Assembly: GCF_000004825.1 (NCBI RefSeq)
Contig: NW_008805092.1
Location: 558,001-622,000 of the forward strand
Source of the DNA: Heterostelium album PN500
Lineage: Eukaryota > Evosea > Eumycetozoa > Acytosteliales > Acytosteliaceae
Direction: 5' to 3'
DNA: 64,000 nucleotides
Part shown: positions 11,351 through 24,800 of the stretch, piece after piece
Numbering within the stretch: the stretch's first letter is position 1
Layout: each line of letters opens with the position of its first letter
Translations under genes and position numbers: made by a program
Notes under the pieces: generated by a model
Database searches by the model: none
What the model saw: only the letters and a program-made list of their open reading frames with translations
Told to the model about the DNA's origin: nothing

Positions 11351-14300
11351 TTATTGGCGACTTGCAATGACCCAATATCAATGCACACCAGGTCACCAAA
11401 AAAAAAAAAAAATAGTATCTAATCAACCCATTTCATTGACCATCAAAATAAAAAAACAAACCCTTTTCTAGAAAATAAAAACTCACCACCTCGGTCAATA
11501 CAAAATCACCTAAAAATTTCCTAAAAATTGCAATCATTTTTTTAATAAAGTTTTACTGTTGCTAGGCAACACAAAAGACTCACTTTCACCTCGCCTCCTC
11601 TCCGTACAATCTTTCATTTACTGTCGACGTATTACAAAATTATTGGTTAGATGATGATATTAAAATAATAATGGGTGTGCTTGCTCTCCAATTATAATGG
11701 AAATCGAATGTTTGTTTTTTTGTTTTCAATTCCTCTAGAAATCATGATTTTTGGTCACCAATCTTATCTGTTTTTTAATTTTAGTTTTGAGTATTTTTTG
11801 TTTTTGGGCACCAAAAACTTTTTACATATTACCTATCAAACCTTGACAAAGACATCATTGTTTTGCAAAATTTTCAAGAAATATTTTTCATTAAATTTAC
11901 TTTTTATTTTTTATTTTTGATGTTTTTTTTTTTTAAGGTTTTCCACTTATGTTGCGACAACCCATTCAAGATATTTCAAAGTTCATCCAACAACAAAAAG
12001 CCCACAATCCATAATTTCTTTTTATTTTTATTTTTATTTTCATTTTTGTTTTTTTATTAGTGTCTTTGTAAATATAGTTCATCTCCTCTTTAATTCAATT
12101 TTTTTGATTTTTTTTGATTTTTGGTTTTTCCTTCTCCTTCTTCTCTCAATTTCACAGCCTCAATTGAAACCCACCTTTAATTACTAAAAAAAATTGTATT
12201 CATTGTTATTTTTTTTATTTTACATCATATTTCGTCAAACAGTCAAATATCAATATTCATTTTTCCTCTTCTTTCTCCTTCCTCTTCCCTCACCAACCAA
12301 CCAACTTTATTTATTTATTTAACTTATTTATTTATTTATTTAATTTAATTTAATTTAATTTATTACAATAACAACAAACAATAATAGCACAGGTGGTTAA
12401 ACAATCGAAATCTAAATTATACCATCTTGATCAATACAAACAGTTTTTCTCTTAAATCTAAAACAGCAATAATAATAATAACAATATACATATATATATA
12501 TAATCAACAAGTCTCGGTTACTTACATATTTTTTTCTTTTTCCACTTCATTCTTTGTACCACCTATCCCTCCAATATCTTGTACAACAGCAATAAATAAA
12601 TAAATATCACACCCAACCAATAGTTAGTTAGTTGATTTTAGTAGTTCAGTAAGCAGAAATAGCAATTGATCAGAAATAACAGCAACAGTTACAATAGCAG
12701 TGAATTCAAATCAATTGGTAATAGCAACAATTAACAAAAAGTAGCGTATTTATCATTTCTACTATACCTATTCAATAGCAACACCATATTAAAAAGAAAA
12801 AACAAAAACAAACACACCAACAGTTAGTTTGTTCATATTTAAATCAAAATTCATCATCTTCATATCAAACCCTATAAATCAAATGGTTTGTAGATAAGAT
12901 ATATTTTATAATATTTAACTTTTTGAATGATTTTGTTTTTATTTTTTTTTGTTTTTGATTTTGTTTCGACATGTTAACAACGCAGTAATATAACATCTTG
13001 CCGACAACCTATGCATCCCATCAACATTTTTCATTTACACAAACCCACACCCCCATAATTACATTACGACAATCTTTCATTTATTGTTGTGCACTTCAAT
13101 TAATTACCATCACCACCCCAAACCACTAACAACAATAATAATGATGATCATAAGCCAGCCAGCAAATCAAGCAGATTAAATACCCAACCAAATACCATTA
13201 CCATCAACAATCATAAATTAAACAAAAAAAAAAAAAAAACAAAAAAAATTAGTTATTGTAATATACTCTATAGCAAAACATCTGCAAAATAGTAAAGGTC
13301 CTTTTGATTTTTAAAGAGGTATTTTTTTTTTATAAATTTATTACATTGTGTTTTTTAAAATCACCCTTTAAAACAATCATCAGCTCTCACACACTCAATC
13401 AATTGATCCCCCATTAAACTAAAACTAAATTAAATTCACACATAAACACACACACACACACAAACCCCATCATTGTTGAAATTCTTTAAGATGATGGCTA
13501 CTACAACAATGGAGTTGTGATGTGATATGTAGGATCAAACTCTATCACTCTGAAGATAGTAAAGCTTAAGTTAGAAAAAAAAAAAAAAAAAAAAAAATTG
13601 TTAGATACACAATAATTATTAATCAAAACAGGAACCCTTTGTGAACTCCTAAATTAGGGCTTTTGTGGTTCTGCTGTTTTCATCACATTCAGTTATTTAT
13701 ATGTTCAGCACAGCTTTTGTAATATTATTATTTTGTTGTTTTTATTTTTATTTTTCGCCCTACCTTTATATTTTGATTTTTGAACTTTAACCATCAAAAA
13801 CAAACAACAACCCTCTTTTTATTATTTTTTGTTATGTAACTTCAATTTGAATTTGTATTACTATACTTTGTTAGCTAGCTTTTTTTATTACTACTTTTAT
13901 TCATTCTATTCTATTCTATTCTCATCTCTGTCTCTGTTATTTAACACTGTCCTATCATTTTTCAGTTTCACTATCATCACCATCGATAGTTAGCACTACT
14001 CACTCACTACATTTTCTATTTCTTTTTTTTTATTTTTTTATTTGTATTATTAGTTTATTTATTACTATAACCAAATCAATCAAATCAATCAAATCAAATA
14101 ATAATCATATCTCAACGACAACAACAACTAGTTATATTCAACATCCTATGTAAATAATATAAATCATTGATGTTGTTTTCTTGTTATCAAAATCGATATT
14201 TATAGTCAATTGATTTTTATTATTTATTTTTTTTTGTTACAATTAATTGACACACCTATCTCTATACCCACAGCCCACACCAACATCACTGTTAACAACA

Positions 14301-17300
14301 ATAACAATCACAACCACAGCCACTCACAGCCACTCCCCAGACAAATTCACAATCACTGTCATCACTGACAATTTTTATACATTAAACAAAATACCCTCTC
14401 CCATTCGATTGATCAAAATATTTTTCTCTCTCTCTTTTTTTTTCCATTCTATTCTATTTTAATTAAAGTTAGTTTAGTATAGTAATACTATATTTTGTTG
14501 GCATATGTTATATATCTTTATTTAATTTATAAAAAAAAAAAAAAAAGCAGAAACCAAACCAAACAAAAACAATATTTATTTAACTTATTTATTTAAATTT
14601 ATTTATTTATTATTTATTTATTTATTTATTTATTTAAATTCAATTAATTTAAAACAAAAAAATCTAAACAAAAAAACAAAACAAATTATCATATATATAT
14701 ACCAAAAAAATCCATTTTCATCACATTAGTCACCTAACATAAATTTATTTATTTATTTAATTATTTATTAAAAAACCAAAACAAAGATTATCAGCAATCA
14801 CAAACAAATAATAATTACAAATTCAAAATTGTTTGACTTTTAAAATATAAAGTGATACGACATTAATCCAAATCAAATTATACCAAATTTACACACCCAC
14901 ACTGGAAACCTCTTCGCCAATCATCATCGTGATAACTAACTCCCTCTCAATAACAATAGCTAAAACAGCAGCAACAGCAATCTCAGTAGGTACATAGCCA
15001 TAACCAGTTATATCCTGTCACAGATAAACAAACAACATCAACAACAACACCAAACAAATCATATATATATTTCTAAAAAAAGTAAAGTATATATCATTTC
15101 ATTTTTTATATTACTACAAAAGTAAATAGAGTTGAGTAGCAACAATTGTTGATGATCTCCATCTCTCTTTCTTTCTTTCTTTCTCTCCTCTGTCATTTCA
15201 TATACTCTCTTCTCTATCCTTTTTTTTTTTTTAAAACAAAAAAAATATTATTATCATTATCATCATCTCTCACTTTTATAAATTTGCAAAGATATTTATT
15301 ACAATCATACCACACGATAAAAACAAAAGAAAAAACAGCCATTACCTCTCACTCTATCACCTCATTAGAAATTTATAAATAGTTTAAACTAAATCTCACC
15401 CAAACCCATTACCACCCACTATTTTCAAAATTTATTTACTATTTTTTCACCCACCACCCATCAACTTACCATCAAACAAAAAATAAAAATACTCATTACT
15501 CCTATAACATTTATTTAATATACAATCAAATTAATCAATCAATGTGGTAATAATCATAATAATGATATTCATAACTATCATACATATACATATATATAAT
15601 GTTAGTATAGCAATTAATTACAATAGAATCGCCAATTTTATCTGGAGATTAATTGGTTAGTGTGTTTGTCTTTCTTCTATATCTAATTAAAATCTAAAGG
15701 GTTTTTTACTTTTATTTATTTAATTTGTCTTTTGTCTGTCTGTGTGTCGATATCTATCCAACAACGACAACAAGACTACCACTATTAATTTTTGTTAGGA
15801 GAACACTGATCAAACACTTCAATACCAATGCCAATCAACTACCAAATATCTTACAACAAACACACAATTTATATAAATGACACAAACACACACACACAAT
15901 TATTTTTTTAATATAAGAGTTTGAGTGTAATTTTTTTTTTCATAATGTTTTAAATCCATAAACCACTACCACTCTACTATTATTACACACCATTTTTAAT
16001 TTATAACGTGATTAAAACAACCAACAAATGTATAAATATATATATCATACATTCCAAACAAGCATACAAGTAGTTGTTGATCAACAATAACAACATCTTA
16101 ATAGTTCATCAATATCGATAAGATAAACACAACAATTTAATAGTTGCTTGTTGATTTTTGCCATATTTTATTTTCAATATCCATTAGCATACTTAATATG
16201 TAATTTAATAAATTAATAAACAACAACAAACTCCTTAGCCAGCCAAGCTAACTTGACTGACTGAGTAATGTCATCAACGGCAACACCATCACTATAACAA
16301 ATAACAAACAACAACACTTCAAAAAAAAATAAAAAAAATAACAAGAATATGTTAACAACACATTATCGATCAAGCACACTACGTTCTCTCAACTCACTAT
16401 CACTCCACTCCACTCTCTATTAAGCGGCTCATCATAAATCATCAGATCAGATACAACAATTATCAAATCACCTGCACTGAACAACTGTACTACTATACTC
16501 CTTACATACCTATACCTCTTCCTATTACAGTTAGTTGGTTGGTCACACAACACATATATATACCCACCCACCTACACACCCACCACTCACTCCCATCATC
16601 GATACCACTCGAACATTTAAAGGAATTTATAAAAGATTTCCCTCCCATCAAACAAATTTATATTGTTATTGTTGTTATTGTTATTATTGTTTTTGAACGA
16701 TTAACGTATAAATTATATATTTTTATATCACCTCCTGCATAATCAGCTCAGCTGCTTAAGCAATGCATACAAATCGGTTAACCCCTCCATCAACTCTTGA
16801 TCACAAAAGAAACTATTTTTATGAAACATATTATCCAAATCTGATGATACAAAGCAAGATTATCTATAACATCACACTCTATTTATTTATATTCAATAAG
16901 TAAAGTGATCCACCAATTATTTTATGTCAAGACATAATAGTAATAAGTTCTCACATCATCATCAACAACAACAACCATTAGAATATTATCAATTTCAAAA
17001 ACTAACTATCCATCAATCAAACATCACGTCCATTTTATAAATTATAAAAATATTATTAATTTTATTAGTAAAGTAAATATAAAAATAATATATAGTTAAA
17101 ATAATCATAATAATAATAACTTTACTAGCAATTTTAATTAATTAAAGAAACAATAACAACAACAATAATAATATCAGTACCACTACCACCACTCTTTTAT
17201 CCTTATCATCATCATCAATCCGATCAAAATATTTTTATTTATAAATACATATAAAAATATATTTTTATATTCATTTTTATTTTTTTACCTATTTCAGTAG

Positions 17301-19480
17301 TAGTACCAGCTTCCATAACAACAACTATCACACAACATACACCAACTTTTGCTCATATTAATTAAAAGTTGAAACAACAAACGTAAATAGATAGCTACAC
17401 TCACTCTCTCACTTATAACTTAACGATCGTTGAATTCCAAAACGGTTCCTCTTACCAATTCTAGATAGAAACGAGATCAAGACAACCATATTGATTGTTT
17501 GTTGAATTGATCCCATTTTGTTTTTATCTATTTTTGTTAATGTTTTTTTTTTTTTTTTGGATTTCTTCTTTGGTTACCTTTTTACTACGCACCACCACAC
17601 ACAGTCACACCAACCAACACAACAATAACCATAAATCCTTGATCTCATCATCTTATCAGCAAAGTAACAAGTACTATTGTTGTTGTGTTTTGTTTTTCTT
17701 TCCTTTTTTAAATCTTTACCATATTATATCAACGCTTCTTTTTCAAACAAAAAAAAACAATTATAACAACAGCAGCAAAACAAGAGTAAACAATATTGTT
17801 ATACCAATTGTTGCTGCTGCTGCAGCTGTTGTTTGAAAAAAATGTATTTTAACAAACCAAATTGTTGTTTTATTTGTGTTTTTTAAAATATCAATATTTT
17901 AATTTGTTCTTTCGTTCAATGTTTTTGTGTAACAACTACAACCAACAACAACAATAACAACATATTGATTTATAAACATTGAATGTTTGTTGTTGTTTTT
18001 TTCTCCTAGGTGATAAAATAGTTTCCCTAAATACCACCTTTTTCCATTTCATTTCCTCTCTCTCCTTTCATTATAATATAATTCCTTTTCCTTTCTTTAA
18101 ACATTTTTTTATTTTTTTTTTTGATTCCTTTACTTTAATTAAACGATTATGTTGTAATAATACCAAAAGTATCAGTGACTTACCATCATCAATTTCTATA
18201 TATTTTCATTCTCTAGTAGATTTATCCCCCTCCAAACATATAAACTATCAGTTTGACTTTTTAAACCATAACAACAACACAACCAACCATATTATATCCC
18301 CTCAACAGACTTTGCCATTACCTTTTTAGATCTACAGTCGAATAACTCTAAGAATTTGTAAGTACTTACTACCATTACTACACATTTTTCAAATCTCTCC
18401 CTCTTTACACATTGCCGAGTAAGATCTTGGGATTTTTGAAAAACAACACAACACAATTGTTTAACAACAACAACAATTACTACAACAGTCAAACAACCAG
18501 CCATCCAAAAACAATAATATCCAATCAACTCATACAACAACAACAATATAAATAATAATAATAGTATTATTAATATAAAAATTTAAAATTTTTTAAAAAA
18601 GTTACTAACTAAAACTTTTTTTTTTTTTTTTTTTTACTTAAACTTTGTGGTTGGACAATTTTATCATTTATATATATATATATATATTACTATACTATAT
18701 TTTTATATTTATATATATAAACAAACTATATTCCTATAAAAAAAACAAAAAAAAAACAATAACAAACATTATGAATAATAATTATTAAATGATAATTATA
18801 GTTTTCTTTTTTGTTATGTGTTAGCTTTTTTTTATTATAAATTATTATTTATTATCATCTGAAATATTAGTAGCTCAATCAGCACTTTCAATATCTCATC
18901 AAACAAACCTTAATCATCTTTTTCCGATATATATGTTTGGTTCATATATATTTGTATCAAGAATTAACATAATCTATATAGTATAATAACAAATAAGTTT
19001 TATGTTTTAGTATAGTATAAAATATTTATATAATCCTCTATTTATTTATTTATTTATTTATTTATTATTTTTCAAAGTTTAACTTCCAGAACAAGTTGTT
19101 TTAAATCAAATCCTTTTCTTTTTTTTTTTTTCTTTCATCATCAACTAAACAAACAAACTATCATTATTTATCATCAAATTTGTTTAAACAAAAAAAAAAC
19201 TCATCTCTCTATAGTATTATATATCTTCAACATCATCATCACCTTTATTTCACCTTGTATTAAGATCTAAATCAATCAAACTTTTTTAAAACAAAAACAA
19301 AACAAAAGAAAAACAAACATTCTTTAAAAAAAACAAAAAAAAAAAAACAAAAACAAACAAAAAACATACACTAAACTAAAATATTATAATCAATCAAATA
19401 TCATATTCAACCAACAAAACAAAAACAAATCTTATTAGTATTTAAACAAAACAAAACAAAAAAACAAAAACAAAATAATC
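11351..19480 (+). promoter_or_regulatory. ~8 kb G-depleted upstream region of the CCCH zinc-finger gene
   Basis: No credible exon in over 8 kb. Open frames here are short and built of homopolymers or Ser/Thr/His simple sequence. On the + strand C clearly outnumbers G for kilobases (CAACAACA, CATCATCA, CACACACCC), unlike the ~2 kb to its left, and the bias ends at the start codon at 19481. This fits a very long leader or an extended promoter for the downstream gene. C-rich CACCC clusters occur near 13045, 14890, 15410-15460 and 16562-16590. Many TTTA microsatellites are present. Function is inference from position and composition. Confidence 0.45.
12304..12363. repeat. TTTA / TTTAA microsatellite
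   Basis: Runs of TTTATTTA followed by tandem TTTAA units. Similar TTTA arrays recur near 14580-14640 and 19040-19070. Confidence 0.8.
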
Positions 19481-20509
19481 ATGACAGATTTTCAACAATT
19501 TTCAAACTCACAGATCTTTGGTGGATCTAACTCTTCAAATATGATGGATCCTTGGTCGACTCAAGCCAATTCATCAATCATTTGGTCATCTCCCTCGAAT
19601 TTTGTACAACAGCCAACTTTTGATCCAAAGAAAGTTCCATCGTCAATCAAGAACTCTCAATTTATAAATATCTCGAGTGTCACTGCTCAAGATCCATGGG
19701 TATCTTCGGCAATCAGTCTCGAGAAAGCCACAATTCTCCACCAACAACAACTCAAAGCTAAACAAGAAGCAGCAGTAACAGCAGCAGCAGCAGCAACATC
19801 GCAAGTAATTTCAACACTTGCCAGCTCAAGTGACGACAGCATTCATCAGATTTCACAGCAGTTTGCTCAGCAACAGCTCTCTGACGACGGCAGCAGCAAC
19901 GGTGATATAGAAGAGGAGATCAACGGTCAGAGCCGATACAAGACAGAGTTGTGCCGATCGTTTGCAGAGACCGGAATTTGTAGATATGGATTTAAATGTC
20001 AGTTTGCACATGGTCGTGACGAGCTGAGACCGGTCATGAGACACCCGAAGTACAAAACAGAAACCTGTAAAACATTCCACACCGTTGGCAGCTGTCCATA
20101 TGGTTCTCGATGTAGATTTATTCACTCCAAGCCATCGCCTGCCGAAAAGTTGGAGCTTGCTCAAGAACAAGCTGCCAACTCTTTGGCTACACAACAACAA
20201 ATACAACAACAAATACAACAGCAACAACAACAACAACAGCTTTCACCTCCACAACCACAACAACAACAACAATCACCACCACAACCAATTAAACAAAATC
20301 CTTTAATGCTTTCCAAACCAATAGATCTGAGTGCTCCAATCAATTGGACTGACTCCTGGGGACCAGACGAATCAGTAATGCCACAAGCCTCTGTCATTGC
20401 ACAACTTAAATCAACCAAAGAAGAACCATTACAACAACAACAAGATACCAGTAAACGTAGATTGCAAATCTTTCGTACCATTTGCTCTTCCAATCCATCT
20501 TGGGAGTAA
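19481..20509 (+). CDS. Tandem CCCH zinc-finger mRNA-binding protein, tristetraprolin (ZFP36) family
   Basis: Single exon, 342 residues. Two C-x8-C-x5-C-x3-H fingers lie at about 158-177 ([20 protein letters not shown]) and 196-215. Each is preceded by the family lead-in (RYKTELC and KYKTETC), and the 18-residue linker is the TTP spacing. TTP-family proteins bind UAUUUAU AU-rich elements in 3' UTRs and recruit the CCR4-NOT deadenylase. The rest is Ser/Gln-rich. The C-terminus carries [11 protein letters not shown], resembling the conserved CNOT1-binding helix of TTP proteins (R-L-P-I-F). The start is the first ATG after an A/CAAA-rich leader; protein begins [11 protein letters not shown]. The gene follows an unusually long G-poor upstream region, which may reflect elaborate developmental control. 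Confidence 0.92.
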   Translation: MTDFQQFSNSQIFGGSNSSNMMDPWSTQANSSIIWSSPSNFVQQPTFDPKKVPSSIKNSQFINISSVTAQDPWVSSAISLEKATILHQQQLKAKQEAAVTAAAAATSQVISTLASSSDDSIHQISQQFAQQQLSDDGSSNGDIEEEINGQSRYKTELCRSFAETGICRYGFKCQFAHGRDELRPVMRHPKYKTETCKTFHTVGSCPYGSRCRFIHSKPSPAEKLELAQEQAANSLATQQQIQQQIQQQQQQQQLSPPQPQQQQQSPPQPIKQNPLMLSKPIDLSAPINWTDSWGPDESVMPQASVIAQLKSTKEEPLQQQQDTSKRRLQIFRTICSSNPSWE

Positions 20510-21896
20510 ATAAATCAAAACAAAAAATTTTAAATCAAATTCTTTAAACAAAACAAATACTAAAACATTGTCTTAAACAAAAAAAAAAAACAAATAATTA
20601 TTGTCTTCTTCCTTTCTTTGATCGATTAATGAGTTATATATATTGCAATCTTTTGCAAAAGAATCATATTTGATTTTATTACATTTTTACAAACAAATAA
20701 AAATCATATGATTTTTAATATGTATATTTTTATATGTTGAGTTGTGAGATTAATTTTTTAAACAAATAAGTATCCAAAAACAACTAAACAAATACAAGGT
20801 TCACAATCACAATGCTATAGATATATTAGTTTTAATCAAAAAAAAAAAATGAACATCACTAAATATTAATTTATAAGTCTCTATTATCTTAAGTTATAAT
20901 CAGTCAAGTTGTCTCATTAGCTACAATAACAATAACAATACAACATCAAATAAATAACTGGTTACCAAGCAAGACTACCACACAAATCCCAATAAATAAT
21001 TTTGTTTTTTTTACACCTCACCTCCACTTCACTCCACTCCCATCTTCCCTTAATATTAAAATAAAACCAAACATTAATGTTCAATCAAAAGTAATTCTAT
21101 ACCAATATAAATAATAATAATAGTAAATAGATAGAAATAAAGTGATATGTCAACATCATCTTCAAACATCAGATACATATCATACAAGTTTAATTGATAG
21201 AAGAAGGTAGTTATTTGAACAATAATAAAAAAAAAAAAAAAAAGGTGAGTGATTTGATTTGGGATAATAAATATTACCATGTGTTGATTGTTGATTATTT
21301 TTAGATAAAATAAACTTTGTATTTATTTATCATTTTTGTTTATTTATCTTGACATCCAAATTATGTTGTTTATTTTGATTTCTTTTCACTCACACACTCA
21401 CTCACACACTATTTGAACCAACAACAACAACAACAACAACAATAATAATCACACCAAATAAATAAATAAATATACATCACAATCAATTTATTTCACTTAT
21501 TTATTTATTTTCTTTTTTTTTCCAATTTAATCTATTTTTATTTAATTTAATTTAATTTTTATTAAACTCATTTAATTTTTGTGGTTAGTTTTTTTTTTTT
21601 AAATCATTCATATTAATTTAATATCATATTTTGATTAATTGCGAGAATTAACGACAAAAGAAAAAGTGAGAAGAGAGAAAGTTTAACTAATTATTTTTAT
21701 TTTAGAAAATACCTAAAATAGTTTACAAGTAGTAGTAGAAGTAGTAGTAGTAGAAGAAAGAGAAGTAGTAGAAGTAGAAGTAGTAGAAGAGAAGAGTTGT
21801 AAACTATTTTGGTTTAGTAATAAAAAAAAAAAAGAAAAGAAAAGAAAGAAAAGAAAAAAAAAACAGAGTTAGTTTAAAAACAAAAAAAACACACAA
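20510..21896. other. Intergenic region between CCCH factor and NYN/CBM48 gene
   Basis: AT-rich. The left half holds the CCCH-factor 3' UTR. From about 21370 the + strand becomes C-rich, then from about 21650 almost purely purine (AGT/AGA repeats), which should be the leader of the NYN gene. The purine tract is flanked by an inverted repeat, listed separately. A + strand ORF of fewer than 100 codons is not convincing. Confidence 0.5.
21715..21810 (+). promoter_or_regulatory. Stem-loop with purine-rich (AGT/AGA) loop in the NYN gene leader
   Basis: AAAATAGTTTACAA (21715-21728) and its exact reverse complement TTGTAAACTATTTT (21797-21810) flank 68 nt of AGT/AGA repeat. The structure ends 86 nt before the start codon, so it probably lies in the 5' UTR. 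Function unknown. Confidence 0.5.
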
Positions 21897-24800
21897 ATGC
21901 AACCGGAATTAGCAGTAAATGTATTCTGGGATTTAGAGAATTGTGCGGTGCCCTCGCACATGAAAGGAATCTATGTGGTGAATGCTATTCGATCGTTTGC
22001 ACTACAACGCGGTGTTCTCAAGAATATATCGGCGTTTGCCAACCTCAAGTTGATCAAAGACGAGTTGCGTGCCAATCTCCAGGAGTGCGGTGTTCTACTA
22101 CACGATGTCTCAAGAAACAAGTCGAATGCATCGGATATCGCTATCCTCGTGGAGATACTGAAGCTGGTGATCGATAACAAACCGCCACATTGCATCGTGT
22201 TGATCTCGGGTGATCGTGACTTTAGCAACGTACTCAACACACTCACCTTTCGACGTTACCAAGTGTTCCTCATTCACTCGACACACGCCTCTGATGTACT
22301 GAAATACTCTGCAACTGCGTCGTACGAGTGGATATCCTTACTAAAGGGAACAATCAAAGCACCTACCTCCCCGATTATGTTACCATCGTCAACATCTCAA
22401 CAACAACAACAACAACAGAATAATCAACAACAACAAAATCAACAACAGCAGAATCAACAAAATCAACAAAATCAACAACAACAACAACAGAATCAACAAT
22501 ATAACAATACAAATTCTAACAATAGTAATAACAATAACAATGGCAACAGCAACAACAATGGTAATAATAGTAACAATAACAATAACAACAATTCAAATTC
22601 CTCCACATCTCAACAACAGCAACAAACATATGTGAATCTAAGTAGTCCATCTCACTCAAATTCAAGAGATTACTTTAATCATAATAATAATAATAACCAA
22701 AATAATAACAATAACAATCAATTCTATTCAAATCAACAAAATACAGCAACAGCAGCAACAACAGCAACAACAAAATCAGCAACAGCAACAACAGCAACAA
22801 CAGCAACAAAATCAAATTCAACAACAACAGCAGCAACAACAGCAGCAACAGCAACAGCAACAGCAACAACAACAACAACAACAAACAACAAATCCAACAG
22901 CAGCAACAATTACAGCAACAACAACAACAAAATAATTATCAAAATAATAATTATTCAAATCAAAAAGTAGGAGGAAAGGTTGAGAAAATAGAGGTGGATA
23001 AAGAGTTATTCAAGTTAAATATAAATCAAGAGGAGATCGAATCACAGGCGGTCGATATTGGTAGTGCTCTATCGTCCGACCAACTCAACGATACATCGAC
23101 AATCTATGAAGATAGAGAACAGAGTGGTAATAACTCGCCTACGAACCATATCATTAGAAGTTTGAGTACGGAGAGAATCACTGGACAATTGGATTTCGAA
23201 AGCTTGGGTGTCGACCAACTCAACGAGATCGATCTGCTTCCACAGACATTGGTTGGCGATGAGAAAAGAAGATCAAACGATAGTTTCTATGAATCGAATT
23301 CTCCTCACAATCAACAACAATCTGTAAATATTGCAGGTTGTACTGATAACAATGGATTGGATGATAGCGATGATTTCAGTGACGACGACAACGATAACAA
23401 CAATAACAATGAGATGTACGAGGTTGACGACGAGGAGAGTTTATCGTTTGAATATCAGCAGCAACAAGATCAGTTGATGAATGACTTTAGTGTAGATTCT
23501 TCGTTGCCCTACGACAGTCTAATTGAGAACTATCAACAACAATCGATTCAACAACAAGCTCAACAAATTCAACAACAACAACAGCAGCAACAACAATACC
23601 AGCAGCAACAACAACAGTTGAAATCAAAGACACAAGCTGTTGTTGAGAAAGTACCACCAAAAGATCCATACCAATCGGTTACTTTCATCAAATGTCCACA
23701 TCTCAACACAGTCATCACTCGATTCATTCCACTCATTGAACTCTTGGAAAAGAGTGATAACAAAAGACTGGTATTCTCAGAGATTGGAATTAAAATGCAA
23801 TTCCTCAAACTCGGTTATACCAAACTCAATAACTACCTCTACGATGCACAGGCTCTTGGATTAATCTCAATCAAACAAATTAGACAAATATAGTAAGTAT
23901 AAATAATATTTTATTTATTATTATTGTTTTAAAAAAGAAAGTAACTAATTAATTATCTTTTTATTATTATTATTATTATTATAGTTGGGCATATCCAAAG
24001 TATAGTTATGAGAATAGATCCTCTATTGATCTATCAAAGAATTTCCAAAAGATTTATTTACATCTGTTGCAAACTCTCGATAGTCTAAAGACCGACTATT
24101 TTAGACCGACCGAGTCACAAATACTGAAAAGAATGAAAACATTAGAGTTACCTTGCTATAACTTTGATGTAATACTACTTCCTCTGGCTGTTTCACACTC
24201 ACTTATCATTGAGGGTGAGAAACCGAATCGACTTATCTACCCGCCAACCGGTCGTTACGAAGGTATCGATCCATCCAACCCAAATCCAGACTACTTTTCA
24301 CAACATACATGGAAGGTATTTGAGGACTTTTTGAAATCTGTTCATCCAGTTTCTAAAGTAAGTAAAATTTAATCAATGTTATTATTATTTAATTGATAAC
24401 TTATTTCTTATTTTTATATTTACCATCACCAAACAACAACAACAATAAATAAATAGAATGGAAGATACGGTTTTGCATTGTTCTTAAAGGAATCTGGTCC
24501 ATCTGAACTCAAAGAGATGCCACTGGCGGTTATTACTTCGATGGTAGAACTCTCACTCAAGAAGAAGTTATTAACTTATAAAAATTCAAATGTAAATATT
24601 ATTATAACTTTTCGTAATTCCATGTTTAAATGCAATGTTAATGGTTTGTTTACTAACATTCTTTTCGTCTCTAAAGATATGTAGCAATGTTGAAGAACAA
24701 CCATCCAATAAACACCAAAATCAGAACACACAATCAGGTGAAGAAAAGAGAACAGAAGAAAAGGATTTAACCAATGACAACAACAATGTAAGTTTTTTTT

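Noticed and set aside
11675-12060. Short Phe-rich frames in the gene desert
   Set aside because: Products of T tracts; no conserved features.
16540-16740. Short frame with Thr/His/Pro repeats
   Set aside because: Simple CACCC-type sequence, not a protein; may instead be promoter C-rich boxes.
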